64,000 nt of DNA from Marinobacter flavimaris. GTDB taxonomy: Bacteria > Pseudomonadota > Gammaproteobacteria > Pseudomonadales > Oleiphilaceae. Shown one piece after another: positions 34,849 through 44,733 of the stretch. The position numbers and the translations under genes are program-made. The stretch spans positions 62,001 through 126,000 of the forward strand of contig NZ_PSSW01000006.1 in the NCBI RefSeq assembly GCF_002933295.1. The letters are read 5' to 3'. The notes below the pieces were generated by a model. That model was not told the DNA's origin. It was given only the letters and a program-made list of their open reading frames with translations, and did no database searches. Numbering within the stretch: the first letter of the stretch is position 1; each line of letters starts with the position of its first letter.

Positions 34849-35736
34849 ATGATTGGCCAGATTCTGTCCACCATGTTGCCGGTGTTTCTGATCGCCGGTT
34901 GCGGCGCACTCTATGGCCGCTACCGGACGCCCGACATCCAGGGACTGAACGTTCTCAACATGGAACTGTTTGTGCCCATGCTGGTCTTCGCTGTTCTTGC
35001 TGACCAGCAGGCTCCGCTGCAGAACTACGCCCAGCTTGCACTGGCCGCCACGGTGGTTGTGCTCGGATCAGGAATTGTTCTGTATCCGCTGGCCAGGGTT
35101 CTGAAGCTGAACCTGAAGACCTTTCTGCCACCGATGATGTTTAACAATTCCGGCAATATGGGTCTTCCGCTGCTGGTACTGGCCTTCGGCGATGAGGCCC
35201 TGCCGGCGGCCATTGTGCTATTCATCGTGGAAATGCTGCTGCACTTTTCGGTGGGGCTGTACATGCTCGCCCCCCATACCTCCATCGTAAAACGCCTGAA
35301 GCTGCCCATCGTATTTGCCAGTATTGCCGGGCTCTCGGTCAATCTCGGGGGCGTGACCCTGCCGGAATGGCTGCTGGAAACCCTGAACATGCTCGGTGGT
35401 GTGAGCATACCGCTGATGCTCTTTGCCCTTGGCGTGCGCATGCTTGATATCGATTTCAGTGACTGGAAACTGGGTATGCTGGGCGCCATCGCCTGTCCCG
35501 CCAGCGGTCTGATCCTTGCATGGCCGATGATTGCGGTTCTGGATCTTCCCGGGATGCAGGTGGCGGCGCTGTGGGTATTTGCAGCCTTGCCTCCGGCCGT
35601 ACTCAATTACATGGTGGCGGAACAGTATCGGCAGGAGCCACACAAGGTCGCCTCGCTGGTATTATTGAGCAATCTGGGCAGTCTTGTGGTTATGCCGGTT
35701 GTGCTCGGTCTGGTGTTTGCCGCCGGCTACGTCTGA
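34849..35736 (+). CDS. AEC (auxin efflux carrier) family permease
   Basis: A 295-aa ten-helix transporter. TMLPVFLIAGCGALYGRY at the start and PPMMFNNSGNMGLPLLVLAFG in the middle are typical of the AEC family, which exports organic acids or amino acids in bacteria. CCGGAG lies nine bases before the ATG. It starts divergently from patB and is followed after 43 bp by a UbiA-family gene on the same strand. Substrate unknown. Confidence 0.85.
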   Translation: MIGQILSTMLPVFLIAGCGALYGRYRTPDIQGLNVLNMELFVPMLVFAVLADQQAPLQNYAQLALAATVVVLGSGIVLYPLARVLKLNLKTFLPPMMFNNSGNMGLPLLVLAFGDEALPAAIVLFIVEMLLHFSVGLYMLAPHTSIVKRLKLPIVFASIAGLSVNLGGVTLPEWLLETLNMLGGVSIPLMLFALGVRMLDIDFSDWKLGMLGAIACPASGLILAWPMIAVLDLPGMQVAALWVFAALPPAVLNYMVAEQYRQEPHKVASLVLLSNLGSLVVMPVVLGLVFAAGYV

Positions 35737-35779
35737 GCATCTGCCCCACTAACCGCTCTGTTAGCCGAGGAAGGACCCG

Positions 35780-36670
35780 ATGTCTGAAACCGTTGCGGTG
35801 GTGCGCGCCTCCCGACCCAATTTCCTGGTACTCGCACCGCTGTGTGCCGGCCTTGGCGTGGCGGTAGCCTGGCACCAGGGCGAGCCTCCGGCCCTGCTCA
35901 ATACCCTGCTCGTCCTGATTGGCGCCCTGCTGGCCCATGCCGCCGTCAATCTGCTCAATGAGTACGAAGACTTTGCCTCCGGGCTGGATCTGATTACCCG
36001 TCGCACGCCATTCTCCGGCGGCAGTGGTGCCTTGCCGGAGGTTCCCACCGCCGCCCGGCAAGTCCTGCTGGCCGCCTTTGGCACACTGGGACTGGTTGTC
36101 GCAATCGGGTTGTATTTTCTCTGGCTCCGGGGCCTGCCAATGCTGGTGCTCGGCGCGGCCGGCGTGGTGCTGGTGCTCACGTATACCCGCTGGATTACCC
36201 GTTCGCCGCTGATTTGCCTGCTGGCTCCGGGGCTGGGGTTCGGACCGGTGATGATTCTGGGCAGTCTGATTGCCCTTGGGGCCCGGCTGGACGCAACGGC
36301 CCTTACCGTTTCCACCATCGGCCTGCTGCTCGTCAGTGAGTTGCTGCTGATCAATCAGATACCGGATGCCGACGCGGACCGGAAAGTCGGGCGCCGACAT
36401 CTGGTGATTACTCTTGGAAAGAAAGCCGCCACCCGCCTGGTTGCGCTTTTGCTGCTGGGCAGCTTTGGGATTCTGGGCTCGGCGATCTGGATTGGCTGGT
36501 TACCGCTGTGGACCGCTCTCGCGTTTGCGCCTCTGCCGGCAGCGATCTGGATAAGCGTCAAGCTGCCCGGCGCGCTCAACCGCCCCGAACAGCTCAACTC
36601 TCTCCTCGGCACCAACGTCGCGGTGCTGCTGGCGACCCTGGCACTGCTGATCTCCGGCCTCAGCCTTTGA
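35780..36670 (+). CDS. UbiA family prenyltransferase (MenA-like)
   Basis: A 296-aa membrane protein of about nine helices. The first Asp-rich prenyl-diphosphate motif appears as [14 protein letters not shown] and the second as [17 protein letters not shown]. This arrangement is closer to MenA (DHNA octaprenyltransferase) than to UbiA. No other menaquinone gene is nearby, so the aromatic acceptor is uncertain. It overlaps the convergent chemoreceptor gene by 11 bp. Confidence 0.8.
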   Translation: MSETVAVVRASRPNFLVLAPLCAGLGVAVAWHQGEPPALLNTLLVLIGALLAHAAVNLLNEYEDFASGLDLITRRTPFSGGSGALPEVPTAARQVLLAAFGTLGLVVAIGLYFLWLRGLPMLVLGAAGVVLVLTYTRWITRSPLICLLAPGLGFGPVMILGSLIALGARLDATALTVSTIGLLLVSELLLINQIPDADADRKVGRRHLVITLGKKAATRLVALLLLGSFGILGSAIWIGWLPLWTALAFAPLPAAIWISVKLPGALNRPEQLNSLLGTNVAVLLATLALLISGLSL

Positions 36671-38306
36671 ACCGGAACACACTGACCCGCGAACGCAGCT
36701 GACCGGCAAGCACGGCCAGATCCCGGCTTGCCCCGGCCACCTGCTCGGAACCGGCTGAGGTCTCCACCGTGGCATCATGGATGCGGCTGATATTGCGGTT
36801 AACTTCTTCTGCAACGGAACTCTGCTCTTCCGAGGCACTGGCGATCTGGGCATTCATGTCGTTGATGGCACCCACCTCATGACGAATCCGGGCCAGAGCA
36901 GCTTCCGCCTCGCTGGTCTTGTCCACCGTGGTGCGGGCAAGCTCCCGACTGCTTTCCATAACCTCGGTCGCCTGGCCGGCGCCCGCCTGCAGGTTTCCAA
37001 TCATCTCCTGAATTTCCCGGGTGGAATCCTGGGTCCGCGATGCCAGCGACCGTACTTCGTCGGCCACGACAGCGAATCCTCGTCCATGGGTGCCGGCGCG
37101 TGCCGCCTCGATCGCAGCATTCAGCGCCAGCAGGTTGGTCTGTTCGGCGATGGCGTTGATCACCTCGATGATCTTTTCGATATTGGCGCTGTCCTGGGAC
37201 ACGCGCTGCACAGTCTGTGTTGCCTGCTCCAGGGTTTCCGCCAGCTCTCCGATGGAGGCCGCGGTTTCCTGCACCACGCGATTACCGCTCTCCACTTCGA
37301 TGTCGGCTTTCTGGGTGGCGGTTGCCGCGCTGGCGGCAAAACCCGCCACTTCGTTCACCGTGGCGGCCATCTGGTTCACCGCCGTGGCCATCTGTTCCGC
37401 CTCGGTCGCCTGGAGACGTATCTGTCGGCTGTTGTTATCCGAAGTGCTTTCAAGTTCAGAGGAGGAAGTGGAGAGCTCTTCAGCGGCAGACCCTACTTCC
37501 CGGATAATGCCGCCCAATCGCTCCACAGTGTCCTGCAGCGCGCCCATCACGCTATCCGGGTACCGTGTCCGGAGCTCCTGGTCCAACTCACCATCGGCCA
37601 GCTGACGAATGGCCCGGGCAACGTCTTCGGGCTCACCGCCAAGAATCTTCTTCAATCGGCGAATGATCACCAGTGCCACCAGGGCACCCAGAACCACCGC
37701 GAGACCGGTGACGGCCAGGTTCAACGCATTGAATGTACTCGCTGCCTCGCGAACCTCATCCACGCCACCTGTAACCACCTCTTCCTGGTAATCAATAAAG
37801 GCATTTACCCGTTTCAACCACTCCGAGTAAGCGCCAGAGACATCGCTGAGCAGAAATGCCCGGGCCTGGTCGATCTCTCCCGCCAGGCGAAGCTCGAGGA
37901 GGTCGTCGGTCAGCGTCAGGGCCCTGCGCTCGATCTCTTTGATCGCTGCCAGGAGCTCCCTTTCCCGGCTGTTAGCGCCTTCTTCCCGGAACATCCTATC
38001 CATCGGGCCGGCGGAATCCCGATAGAACCCCTTAAGACGCTCAATGTCCGCGAGGTGCCGTTGTAGCTCCCGGTCGTTCTCAACCAGTACTGCATCGCGA
38101 ATGGCTATTGCCCGGTCATGGACACTGCCCCGAAAGTTAATGGCGTAGCGCTGCTTCACGGCGGCGCCATCACCCACGTCGGTCAGGGTCCTGTCGATAA
38201 AACCGACCCGATGATTACCAACCAGACTTATGGCAATCATCAGCGACAGAATCAGACCAAAGCCAAGGGCAAGGCGTTTCGCAACGGTGAGCTGGCTAAA
38301 CATCAT
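36660..38306 (-). CDS. Methyl-accepting chemotaxis protein
   Basis: A 548-aa chemoreceptor: N-terminal helix (about 10-28), periplasmic four-helix-bundle sensor (about 30-190), second helix (about 195-213), HAMP (about 215-270) and a cytoplasmic signalling domain with the highly conserved tip [18 protein letters not shown]. It controls flagellar or pilus motility through CheA. It is monocistronic by position and overlaps the UbiA-like gene tail to tail. Ligand unknown. The C-terminus lacks the NWETF-type pentapeptide. Confidence 0.92.
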   Translation of the reverse strand: MMFSQLTVAKRLALGFGLILSLMIAISLVGNHRVGFIDRTLTDVGDGAAVKQRYAINFRGSVHDRAIAIRDAVLVENDRELQRHLADIERLKGFYRDSAGPMDRMFREEGANSRERELLAAIKEIERRALTLTDDLLELRLAGEIDQARAFLLSDVSGAYSEWLKRVNAFIDYQEEVVTGGVDEVREAASTFNALNLAVTGLAVVLGALVALVIIRRLKKILGGEPEDVARAIRQLADGELDQELRTRYPDSVMGALQDTVERLGGIIREVGSAAEELSTSSSELESTSDNNSRQIRLQATEAEQMATAVNQMAATVNEVAGFAASAATATQKADIEVESGNRVVQETAASIGELAETLEQATQTVQRVSQDSANIEKIIEVINAIAEQTNLLALNAAIEAARAGTHGRGFAVVADEVRSLASRTQDSTREIQEMIGNLQAGAGQATEVMESSRELARTTVDKTSEAEAALARIRHEVGAINDMNAQIASASEEQSSVAEEVNRNISRIHDATVETSAGSEQVAGASRDLAVLAGQLRSRVSVFRFKG

Positions 38307-38525
38307 TAGGCTCCGGGTACTTTTTATTGAATGAGGCTATGTGTTCTCCGAAAGTTGCAGTCTGGATCAATCAATGGAGAGAAACTTGCGGGTTTTTGAC
38401 AATGCTTTTCATTACTGCAATCAATCTTTACATCCCGCCCCCACGCCTCTTGCAACTGGTCAGGCTTTGACCGATGGTAAAGGTCAGTTTCTCGCTGATT
38501 GCATTCACGATACGGAGGTCTTCAC

Positions 38526-41033
38526 ATGAGTGTTCTACTTCTGCTGATCAGTGCCCTGGTGCTGATCTACCTGGGTATAGGCGGCACCACAGCCGCTGCG
38601 GTCATGTCCATTGCGACCGTTGTGGGTCTGTTCCAGGATGAATGGCATCTGATCAGCATTCTTTGTGGCGGTGTTCTGCTGGCGCTGGCATTGATTCTGG
38701 TTATCCCCGGCGACTTGCGGCTCGACAAGCTCAGCCGCCCCCTGCTTGGCTGGGTGCGCAGCCGACTTCCAAAACTCTCGGACACCGAGGCTGAAGCCCT
38801 GAAATCCGGCTCAGTGGATTGGGACGGGGAGCTCTTCTCCGGCAAGCCAAAATGGAACAAGTTGCTGGACGCCAAACCGGCCCATCTCACCAGTGAGGAG
38901 CAGGCCTTCCTGGATGGACCGGTGGAAAAGCTCTGCGCCATGCTCGACGACTGGAAGATCACCCACGAGCAGTACGACCTGCCGGACAAGGTCTGGAAGT
39001 TTATCCGTGAGAACGGTTTTTTCGGACTGGTAATTCCGAAAGAAGACGGTGGCCTGGGTTTCTCCAATACCGCCCATTCCGAAATCGTGATGAAAATTTC
39101 CACCCGCAGCGTATCGGCCGCCGTGACCGTGATGGTGCCCAACTCCCTCGGCCCCGGTGAATTGCTGATGCACTACGGCACCGATGAGCAGAAACACCAC
39201 TATCTGCCCAGACTGGCAGGCGGCGACGAGATTCCCTGTTTCGCCCTGACCTCGCCGGTGGCTGGCTCCGACGCCGGTGCCATTCCCGACAAAGGTATCG
39301 TCTGCAAGGGCCAGTGGAATGGCAAGGAAGTGCTGGGGCTGAAAGTCACCTGGAACAAGCGTTACATTACCCTTGCGCCGGTGGCGACACTGATTGGCCT
39401 GGCCATCAAGGTCTATGATCCGGACAAGCTGCTGGGCGATTCGGATGAGATCGGCGTGACCTGTGTGCTGGTGCCGAAGGACACCGACGGCGTCAACGCC
39501 GGTGCCCGCCACCTCCCCATGAACACGGTGTTCATGAACGGCCCGACCTGGGGCACGGATGTGTTCATCCCCATGGAACAGGTCATCGGCGGTCAGGACA
39601 TGCTTGGCAAGGGCTGGACCATGCTGCTGGAATGTCTGTCCATCGGCCGCTCCATCTCGCTGCCGGCCCTGGGCACTGGCGCCGGCAAGGTGGCCAGCCT
39701 GGCCACCGGCTCCTACGCCTACACCCGGGAACAGTTCGGCCGTACCATCAGCCAGTTTGAAGGGGTTCAGGAAGCACTGGAGCCCATCGCCGGCTACACC
39801 TACATGATGGACGCAGCCCGGCTGCTTACCTCCGGCATGCTGGACCGTGGCGTAAGGCCCTCGGTACCGTCCGCCGTGCTGAAATACCGCAACACCGATC
39901 TGATGCGGGAAGTCATCAACCATGCCATGGACGTAGTCGCCGGCCGCGGTGTTATCACCGGACCTCGCAACTTCCTGGCCCGGGCCTACCAGGCGGTGCC
40001 CATCGGGATCACCGTCGAAGGCGCCAACATTCTCACCCGCAGTCTGATGATCTTCGGCCAGGGTTCCATCCGCTGCCATCCTTTCATCGTTGAGGAAATC
40101 GAAGCGGCTGGCATGGAAGATGAAGACAAGGCGGCGAAGAAATTCGACGGCATCTTCTATCGGCATCTGGCTCATACCACCCGCAACGCCCTTCGGGCTC
40201 TGCTGCTGGGACTGACCAAAGGATGGGCCGAATCGGTGCCACGGCAAGGCAACATTAAGTCCAGCTACCGACAGCTGGCGCGGTTCTCAGCAGCCTTCGC
40301 CTTGATGACCGACGTCACTCTGCTTACCGTTGGCGGTGGCCTCAAAGCCCGGCAACGCCTTTCAGGGCGCATGGCCGACTGCCTGGTGCAACTCTATTAC
40401 GCGACCGCCGTCATCAAGCAGTGGCATGAGGAAGGTTACCCCGATGACCAGCGGCCATTGGTAGAGTGGTGCTTGCAGACCTGCCTCCGGGACCTACAGG
40501 GCTCCATGCGCGAAGCCATCATCAATTTCCCGGTGCCGGCCCTGCGCTGGCCCCTGCGTTTGCTGGTGTTCCCGCTGGGCGCCACTGGCCTGAACGGTCC
40601 GGACGACAAGTTGGGCGCAAAGGTCGCAGAATCTATCGTCAAGGACACCCCGGTGCGCCAGCGCATCAGTCGCGGTGCCTACACCACCATGGACCCGGAC
40701 GATCCGCTCGGGCGGGTACTCAACGCCTACAAACTCGCCAACGAGACGGCGGACATGCGCAGCCGGCTGCATGACGCCATGCGTAACCGGGATGAAGACG
40801 AACTGGGCGGCATTGACTTGCTGATGGGCCATCAGCGCAAGGAACTGGTTGACTGGGCCTGTGCCCAGGGCGTGGTCAAGGCAGACGAGTGCGACAAACT
40901 GCTGGAAGCACTGGAAGCGCTTTACGATGTGATTCGCGTTGATGCCTTCGATGCCGATGGCCTGAAAGCACTCTCTCGGTGCGCCAAGGGCAAGCGCAAG
41001 GTGGTTGAACGTCCACCTAGAGAAGAAAAATAG
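38526..41033 (+). CDS. fadE: Acyl-CoA dehydrogenase, FadE type
   Basis: First step of fatty-acid beta-oxidation. At 835 aa it is close to E. coli FadE (814) and far longer than ordinary acyl-CoA dehydrogenases. Two N-terminal hydrophobic helices (about 2-20 and 35-60) suggest membrane attachment, followed by the dehydrogenase core (LVIPKEDGGLGFSN, ALTSPVAGSDAG, YTREQFGRTISQFEGVQ) and a FadE-specific C-terminal domain. GGAGG is six bases before the ATG. The 219-bp leader has TTGACA at 38396 but no convincing -10. Confidence 0.92.
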   Translation: MSVLLLLISALVLIYLGIGGTTAAAVMSIATVVGLFQDEWHLISILCGGVLLALALILVIPGDLRLDKLSRPLLGWVRSRLPKLSDTEAEALKSGSVDWDGELFSGKPKWNKLLDAKPAHLTSEEQAFLDGPVEKLCAMLDDWKITHEQYDLPDKVWKFIRENGFFGLVIPKEDGGLGFSNTAHSEIVMKISTRSVSAAVTVMVPNSLGPGELLMHYGTDEQKHHYLPRLAGGDEIPCFALTSPVAGSDAGAIPDKGIVCKGQWNGKEVLGLKVTWNKRYITLAPVATLIGLAIKVYDPDKLLGDSDEIGVTCVLVPKDTDGVNAGARHLPMNTVFMNGPTWGTDVFIPMEQVIGGQDMLGKGWTMLLECLSIGRSISLPALGTGAGKVASLATGSYAYTREQFGRTISQFEGVQEALEPIAGYTYMMDAARLLTSGMLDRGVRPSVPSAVLKYRNTDLMREVINHAMDVVAGRGVITGPRNFLARAYQAVPIGITVEGANILTRSLMIFGQGSIRCHPFIVEEIEAAGMEDEDKAAKKFDGIFYRHLAHTTRNALRALLLGLTKGWAESVPRQGNIKSSYRQLARFSAAFALMTDVTLLTVGGGLKARQRLSGRMADCLVQLYYATAVIKQWHEEGYPDDQRPLVEWCLQTCLRDLQGSMREAIINFPVPALRWPLRLLVFPLGATGLNGPDDKLGAKVAESIVKDTPVRQRISRGAYTTMDPDDPLGRVLNAYKLANETADMRSRLHDAMRNRDEDELGGIDLLMGHQRKELVDWACAQGVVKADECDKLLEALEALYDVIRVDAFDADGLKALSRCAKGKRKVVERPPREEK

Positions 41034-41048
41034 GGCGCAGATCAGTCG

Positions 41049-41534
41049 ATGAGCGATCCTGTAGATTTGCGCCCCAATGAGCAAGCAGTGGAACTGGAAC
41101 CGGCCTCTGATGCCACATTGCGCTTCATTGGTACCATCCGGACTCCCTGGCGCGATCGCAAGGATTGCCCGCGCCAGGGCAATGCAGAAGGCCCGGAGTG
41201 TCAGCTGGTTCTGGATCCTGTCTGGCACGAAGGGCTGAAGGGGCTGGAAGACTACGACACCATCGAAGTGCTCTATTGGCTGGACCAGAGCCGACGCGAT
41301 CTGATCCGGCAAAGCCCCAGAAGCGACGGCCAGACCTTCGGCACCTTTGCCCTGCGCTCCCCGGTTCGACCTAATCCGATTGGCACGTCCATGGTCAAAC
41401 TGGTTCGCGTAGAACAGGGAACGCTGATTGTGCGCGGCCTGGACTGTCTGGACGGCACGCCACTGTTGGACATAAAACCCGACCGCTGCGCCTTCAGCCC
41501 GAAAGCGCCGGATAAGTCGGGCGGTGAAGACTGA
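41049..41534 (+). CDS. TrmO/TsaA-type tRNA methyltransferase family protein
   Basis: A 161-aa protein of the TrmO family, whose E. coli member methylates N6-threonylcarbamoyladenosine at tRNA position 37. Conserved blocks are FIGTIRTPWRDRKDCPRQG, FALRSPVRPNPIGTSMV and LDGTPLLDIKP. It is shorter than E. coli TrmO and lacks the C-terminal extension, so it could be a short paralogue with a related substrate. It starts 15 bp after fadE, and ends four bases short of a convergent RcnB-like gene. Confidence 0.82.
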   Translation: MSDPVDLRPNEQAVELEPASDATLRFIGTIRTPWRDRKDCPRQGNAEGPECQLVLDPVWHEGLKGLEDYDTIEVLYWLDQSRRDLIRQSPRSDGQTFGTFALRSPVRPNPIGTSMVKLVRVEQGTLIVRGLDCLDGTPLLDIKPDRCAFSPKAPDKSGGED

Positions 41535-41538
41535 CCCG

Positions 41539-41844
41539 TTACTGGTCGAGAATGTTGATGATTTCCCGAGTGTCCTTGATGACCGTGTAAATGCGGTCTT
41601 CCACTCTCACTTCTTCCCGACCATCGCCGATGTAGCGAACATCGCCGTAATCGTAAAGCTCGCGATGCAAACGGTCGCCGCGACCAATATCCACTTTTTT
41701 CTGCCAGCCAGGGGGCAGCGGCTTACCCTGCTCGAGTTTCTTCTGCAGTCCGGGCGGCAATGCATCGCTGTGGTTGCCAGCGTTGACGTGCATGGTCGCA
41801 CCAAGCAACAGAACGATTGCGACAGCGGACAGGGTTTTGTACAT
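41539..41844 (-). CDS. RcnB-like periplasmic protein
   Basis: A 101-aa protein with a signal peptide (MYKTLSAVAIVLLLGATMHVNA) followed by LPPGLQKKLEQGKPLPPGWQKK and a C-terminal IYTVIKDTREIINIL typical of RcnB-family proteins. In E. coli RcnB helps keep nickel and cobalt homeostasis; this version lacks the His cluster seen in the second copy at 44.1-44.5 kb, so metal binding is not evident. GAGGAGG lies nine bases before the chosen ATG. Confidence 0.7.
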   Translation of the reverse strand: MYKTLSAVAIVLLLGATMHVNAGNHSDALPPGLQKKLEQGKPLPPGWQKKVDIGRGDRLHRELYDYGDVRYIGDGREEVRVEDRIYTVIKDTREIINILDQ

Positions 41845-41978
41845 AATCTTATTCCTCCTCTCGAACATGGATCAGGGACGAACTTGATGGCTCGTCGACT
41901 CCAGAGAACTCTGTGTACACACGCTCAGTGTCGGGCTTCCGTTCCGTCGCAGGAGTAACATCCTGCTCTCCTGCCAGG

Positions 41979-42938
41979 CTAATCGGATACCTCTTCCGGA
42001 CGTAGCCCTGAAGTGATCGCCTCCGAGACCAGCCAACGCCGCAGAAGCTGAATCCCTCTTTCCCGACGGCGGCTGGTTTTCCACGCAAGATAAAAAATGT
42101 CGCCCGTCATCACGGAATGGCAGGGCAGGCGCACGAAGTCGCCGGAATCCTTACGGGTGCTGAGCATGTAGTCGTTGGTCAGCGCGATGCCCTGGTGAAA
42201 GCGCGCGGCTTCCAACGACAGCAGCATATGACTCGAATGCAGCAAGCGGCACGACCTGGGCAGCGCCAGGCCGGCCTCACGGTACCAGGCCTCCCAGTCC
42301 CCACCCTGACGGTCGTAGATGCTGTAGGTCGACAGCAACGGATACTCCGCCATCATCGCCGGCGTTAACGACACCGATGCCGGGTCGCCGGCAACCTCTT
42401 CCAACGCCAGCTCCCGGCGTATCTTCTGCCAGTAATCCTGGCTGCACACGGGGAACAGACGCTCCTCGTAAAGCAGCTCATAGCTGAATGCCGGCGAAGA
42501 AGGCTTAACGGTAATAAAGCAATCTGCAACCCGGTCCGACAACACCGGATTGCCACTACTCATCTCCAGCGCCAGATCCAGCTGAGGATGCAACCGCTTC
42601 AGATCCGGCAACCGTGGCACCAGCCAGCGCACGGCAAACGAACTGAACACCGAGAGCCTCAGCAAGGACTCCTCATGCCCCAGAATCTGCTCACTGGCCC
42701 GCTCAATCTGCAACAGCGCTGAACTGACCGCATCCAGGTACTGCCGGCCCTCATCGGTCAGCGACAGCGTCCGTCCACTGCGCCAGAACAACTGCTCGCC
42801 CAGGTAGGTTTCCAGCTGCTTGATCTGATGGCTGACGGCACTCTGGCTCACCGCCAACTCATCGGCAGCGAGTGAAAAGCTGTTGAGACGGGCAACGGCT
42901 TCGAAAACAGGCAGGGCTTTCAGGGGTGGCAGCTTCAT
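41979..42938 (-). CDS. LysR family transcriptional regulator (GcvA-like)
   Basis: A 319-aa regulator with the winged helix domain PPLKALPVFEAVARLNSFSLAADELAVSQSAVSHQIKQLE, shared by the GcvA branch, and an effector domain (about 90-300). It is divergent from an EamA exporter, with repeat R6 occupying half of the 225-bp region between them. A regulator-exporter pair of this shape often means the regulator controls the exporter, inferred here. Confidence 0.88.
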   Translation of the reverse strand: MKLPPLKALPVFEAVARLNSFSLAADELAVSQSAVSHQIKQLETYLGEQLFWRSGRTLSLTDEGRQYLDAVSSALLQIERASEQILGHEESLLRLSVFSSFAVRWLVPRLPDLKRLHPQLDLALEMSSGNPVLSDRVADCFITVKPSSPAFSYELLYEERLFPVCSQDYWQKIRRELALEEVAGDPASVSLTPAMMAEYPLLSTYSIYDRQGGDWEAWYREAGLALPRSCRLLHSSHMLLSLEAARFHQGIALTNDYMLSTRKDSGDFVRLPCHSVMTGDIFYLAWKTSRRRERGIQLLRRWLVSEAITSGLRPEEVSD

Positions 42939-43019
42939 TATCTAATTTTCTAATAGCACGTGAATATTGATCATTTTATCGGATATTAGCACCCACTTAG
43001 ACTGCCCTCCATGTTACGG

Positions 43020-43129
43020 GAGCAGATCGTGTGGCTCCCTCCGAAAATGCTCGGAGCCATGGATGGCGGAGAGCAAGCGTACAGGGACGTATTCACAGCG
43101 GTTTTCGGAGGGAGCCACTCGATTTGCTC
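43020..43129 (+). repeat. Three-way-junction repeat, copy R6
   Basis: Arms 43020-43047 and 43102-43129 pair at 28 positions with one mismatch and one G-T pair. The 54-nt core has hairpin 2 (43056-43067, GCCAT/ATGGC inside GCTC/GAGC) and hairpin 1 (43080-43091, TAC/GTA around AGGGAC). Family B boundary, CGAAAA/TTTTCG. It lies in the divergent promoter region; GGA loops read toward the EamA gene, 34 bp from its ATG. Confidence 0.92.
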
Positions 43130-43163
43130 TTGCACCCGAACTTGAAGAGCAAAGGAGAAAAAC

Positions 43164-44114
43164 ATGTCTGGAAAAACCGTAAACAGCGCCATCCTGCTGC
43201 TGGTGATCGGCAACGCCATGGCATTGATCTCTGACGTGTTCATCAAACTCCTCGAACCCGGCGCCCCGGTGTTCCAGTTTGCCTTCCTGCGCTGCCTGAT
43301 CACCCTGGCACTCCTGCTGCCAATGGCCGGGCAACTGGACCGGAAAAACCTGTTCGCCGGCCTGAAAATCCACACCTTCCGGGCCCACATCCACCTGGCC
43401 GGCCTGCTGTGCATGGTAGTCGCCCTGGCCAACCTGCCGCTGGCGACCGCCAACGCCGTGTTCTACGCCGCGCCCATCCTGGTGATGGTGCTCTCGGTAT
43501 TCCTGTTCCGGGAAAAACTCACGCCGCTGAGTGTCAGCGCGGTGTTCAGCGGCTTTGCCGGTATTGTGCTCATCCTGCGGCCGGTGGAATTCAACTGGGC
43601 GGCCGTGGCGGCGCTTGGCTCTGCCTTTGCCCTGGCCATCAACGCCGTGCTGGTCCGAAAACTGCCGAAACAGCAGAGCACCGTTCACAAACTGTTCCTG
43701 AATTACCTGCTGATTCTGCCCGCAGCGGGTGCACTGGCCTGGTGGGAAGGCGCCCAATGGGATTCTGGCATCCTGATCGGTGCCATGGGCTCGGCGCTGT
43801 TTATTCTCGTTTACAACATCACCGTACTGCTGGCCTATCGGCAGGTGGATGCCAACCAGGTCACCAGCGCCGAATACACCGGGCTTATCTGGGCCGTGGG
43901 GATTGGCTGGATCTGGTTCGGTGAAGTGCCCGACCTGTGGTTCCTGGCTGGCAGCCTGATGATTGTGGTGCCCCTGCTGCTCATTGGTCTGCAGCACCGG
44001 CGCAAGGAACCTGCAAGGGGGTTCAACCCGGTCCCGGAGCAACAGGGGCGCCGGAACCAGGAGGAATCATTCAGTGCCGGGAAGATTCAATTAGCACGTG
44101 AGTGTCGTGAATAA
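43164..44114 (+). CDS. EamA family (DMT) transporter
   Basis: A 316-aa ten-helix exporter of two EamA repeats; ALANLPLATANAVFYAAPILVMVLSVFLFREK is the repeat-1 hallmark, and AEYTGLIWAVGIGWIWFGE the repeat-2 equivalent. GGAG lies ten bases before the ATG, just after repeat R6. Divergent from a GcvA-like regulator that may control it. The end overlaps the convergent His-rich RcnB-like gene by 44 bp. Substrate unknown. Confidence 0.88.
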   Translation: MSGKTVNSAILLLVIGNAMALISDVFIKLLEPGAPVFQFAFLRCLITLALLLPMAGQLDRKNLFAGLKIHTFRAHIHLAGLLCMVVALANLPLATANAVFYAAPILVMVLSVFLFREKLTPLSVSAVFSGFAGIVLILRPVEFNWAAVAALGSAFALAINAVLVRKLPKQQSTVHKLFLNYLLILPAAGALAWWEGAQWDSGILIGAMGSALFILVYNITVLLAYRQVDANQVTSAEYTGLIWAVGIGWIWFGEVPDLWFLAGSLMIVVPLLLIGLQHRRKEPARGFNPVPEQQGRRNQEESFSAGKIQLARECRE

Positions 44115-44526
44115 TCCGACCGATACGGGCCTCCGGCGGCAATCCGTCACCATAGCCGAGTTTGATGCGGTAATGGCCCGAATGGTGACGGTGCCAGTCG
44201 CGTCGACGATCGTATCTGTCGCGATAGACATCCCGCTTGTGTTTCTTGCCCCATCCGCGCTTGTCACCGTGGTACCTGTGGCGATCGTGGTACTTCCGGT
44301 CCCATTGATGCTTCTTGTAGTGCCGTGGTTTGTGGTGGTGCCGATGGTGACGGTCGTCCCGATAGTGGGCCTGCAGGAACTTTTTCTGGTGGCCCGGGGG
44401 TAGCGCACTCCCCCGCTCATGGTGCGGTTGCCAGCCATGACCGCGGCGGTCATCGTCACCGGCCATCACCGGAGCCGATGCCATCAGGAATGCCGTTACC
44501 AGGCTTCCGATCAACAGTCGCTTCAT
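44071..44526 (-). CDS. His-rich RcnB-like periplasmic protein
   Basis: A 151-aa protein with a signal peptide ending near MAGDDD, then a very His/Arg/Lys/Tyr-rich middle (about 25-120, with runs such as HHRHHHKPRHYKKHQ) and the RcnB-like ending LPPEARIGRIIHDTHVLI. The family tunes nickel/cobalt in the periplasm; the His cluster would bind divalent metal. It overlaps the EamA gene by 44 bp tail to tail. A hairpin (GCATCCGG/CCGGATGC, 44561-44584) lies in its leader. Metal specificity not shown. Confidence 0.72.
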   Translation of the reverse strand: MKRLLIGSLVTAFLMASAPVMAGDDDRRGHGWQPHHERGSALPPGHQKKFLQAHYRDDRHHRHHHKPRHYKKHQWDRKYHDRHRYHGDKRGWGKKHKRDVYRDRYDRRRDWHRHHSGHYRIKLGYGDGLPPEARIGRIIHDTHVLIESSRH

Positions 44527-44560
44527 GATGATTCTCCCGTTCTGCTCAGAGACAGATCTC

Positions 44561-44584
44561 GCATCCGGACCCAGTGCCGGATGC
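44561..44584 (-). promoter_or_regulatory. Hairpin in the leader of the His-rich RcnB-like gene
   Basis: A perfect eight-base stem, GCATCCGG/CCGGATGC, with an eight-base loop lies 35 bp upstream of the start codon. It could be a leader structure or the end of the upstream eptA transcript; there is no T-run. The rest of the 207-bp gap (44527-44733) shows nothing clear. Confidence 0.35.
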
Positions 44585-44733
44585 CTCTGAACCCAGATTA
44601 TCGAAGCGGGAGCGAATGTCAGTGCCTTGGGGCCTGCTTTGCAGGATCTTTACGCAAGGCCCCGTCAGCTTGACGTTTGAATGGCCGGTAGTGTCGTATT
44701 TTCTGTCAGAAGGTGAAGAAAACGTTCAGCGCC

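Noticed and set aside
38380..38475. PsrA or FadR site upstream of fadE
   Set aside because: GAAAC...GGTTTTT and AACTGGTCAGGC resemble the two motifs only partly; spacing does not fit well enough to annotate.
38341..38525. Small gene between the chemoreceptor and fadE
   Set aside because: The 62-codon frame has no ribosome site, no recognisable feature and overlaps the fadE leader.
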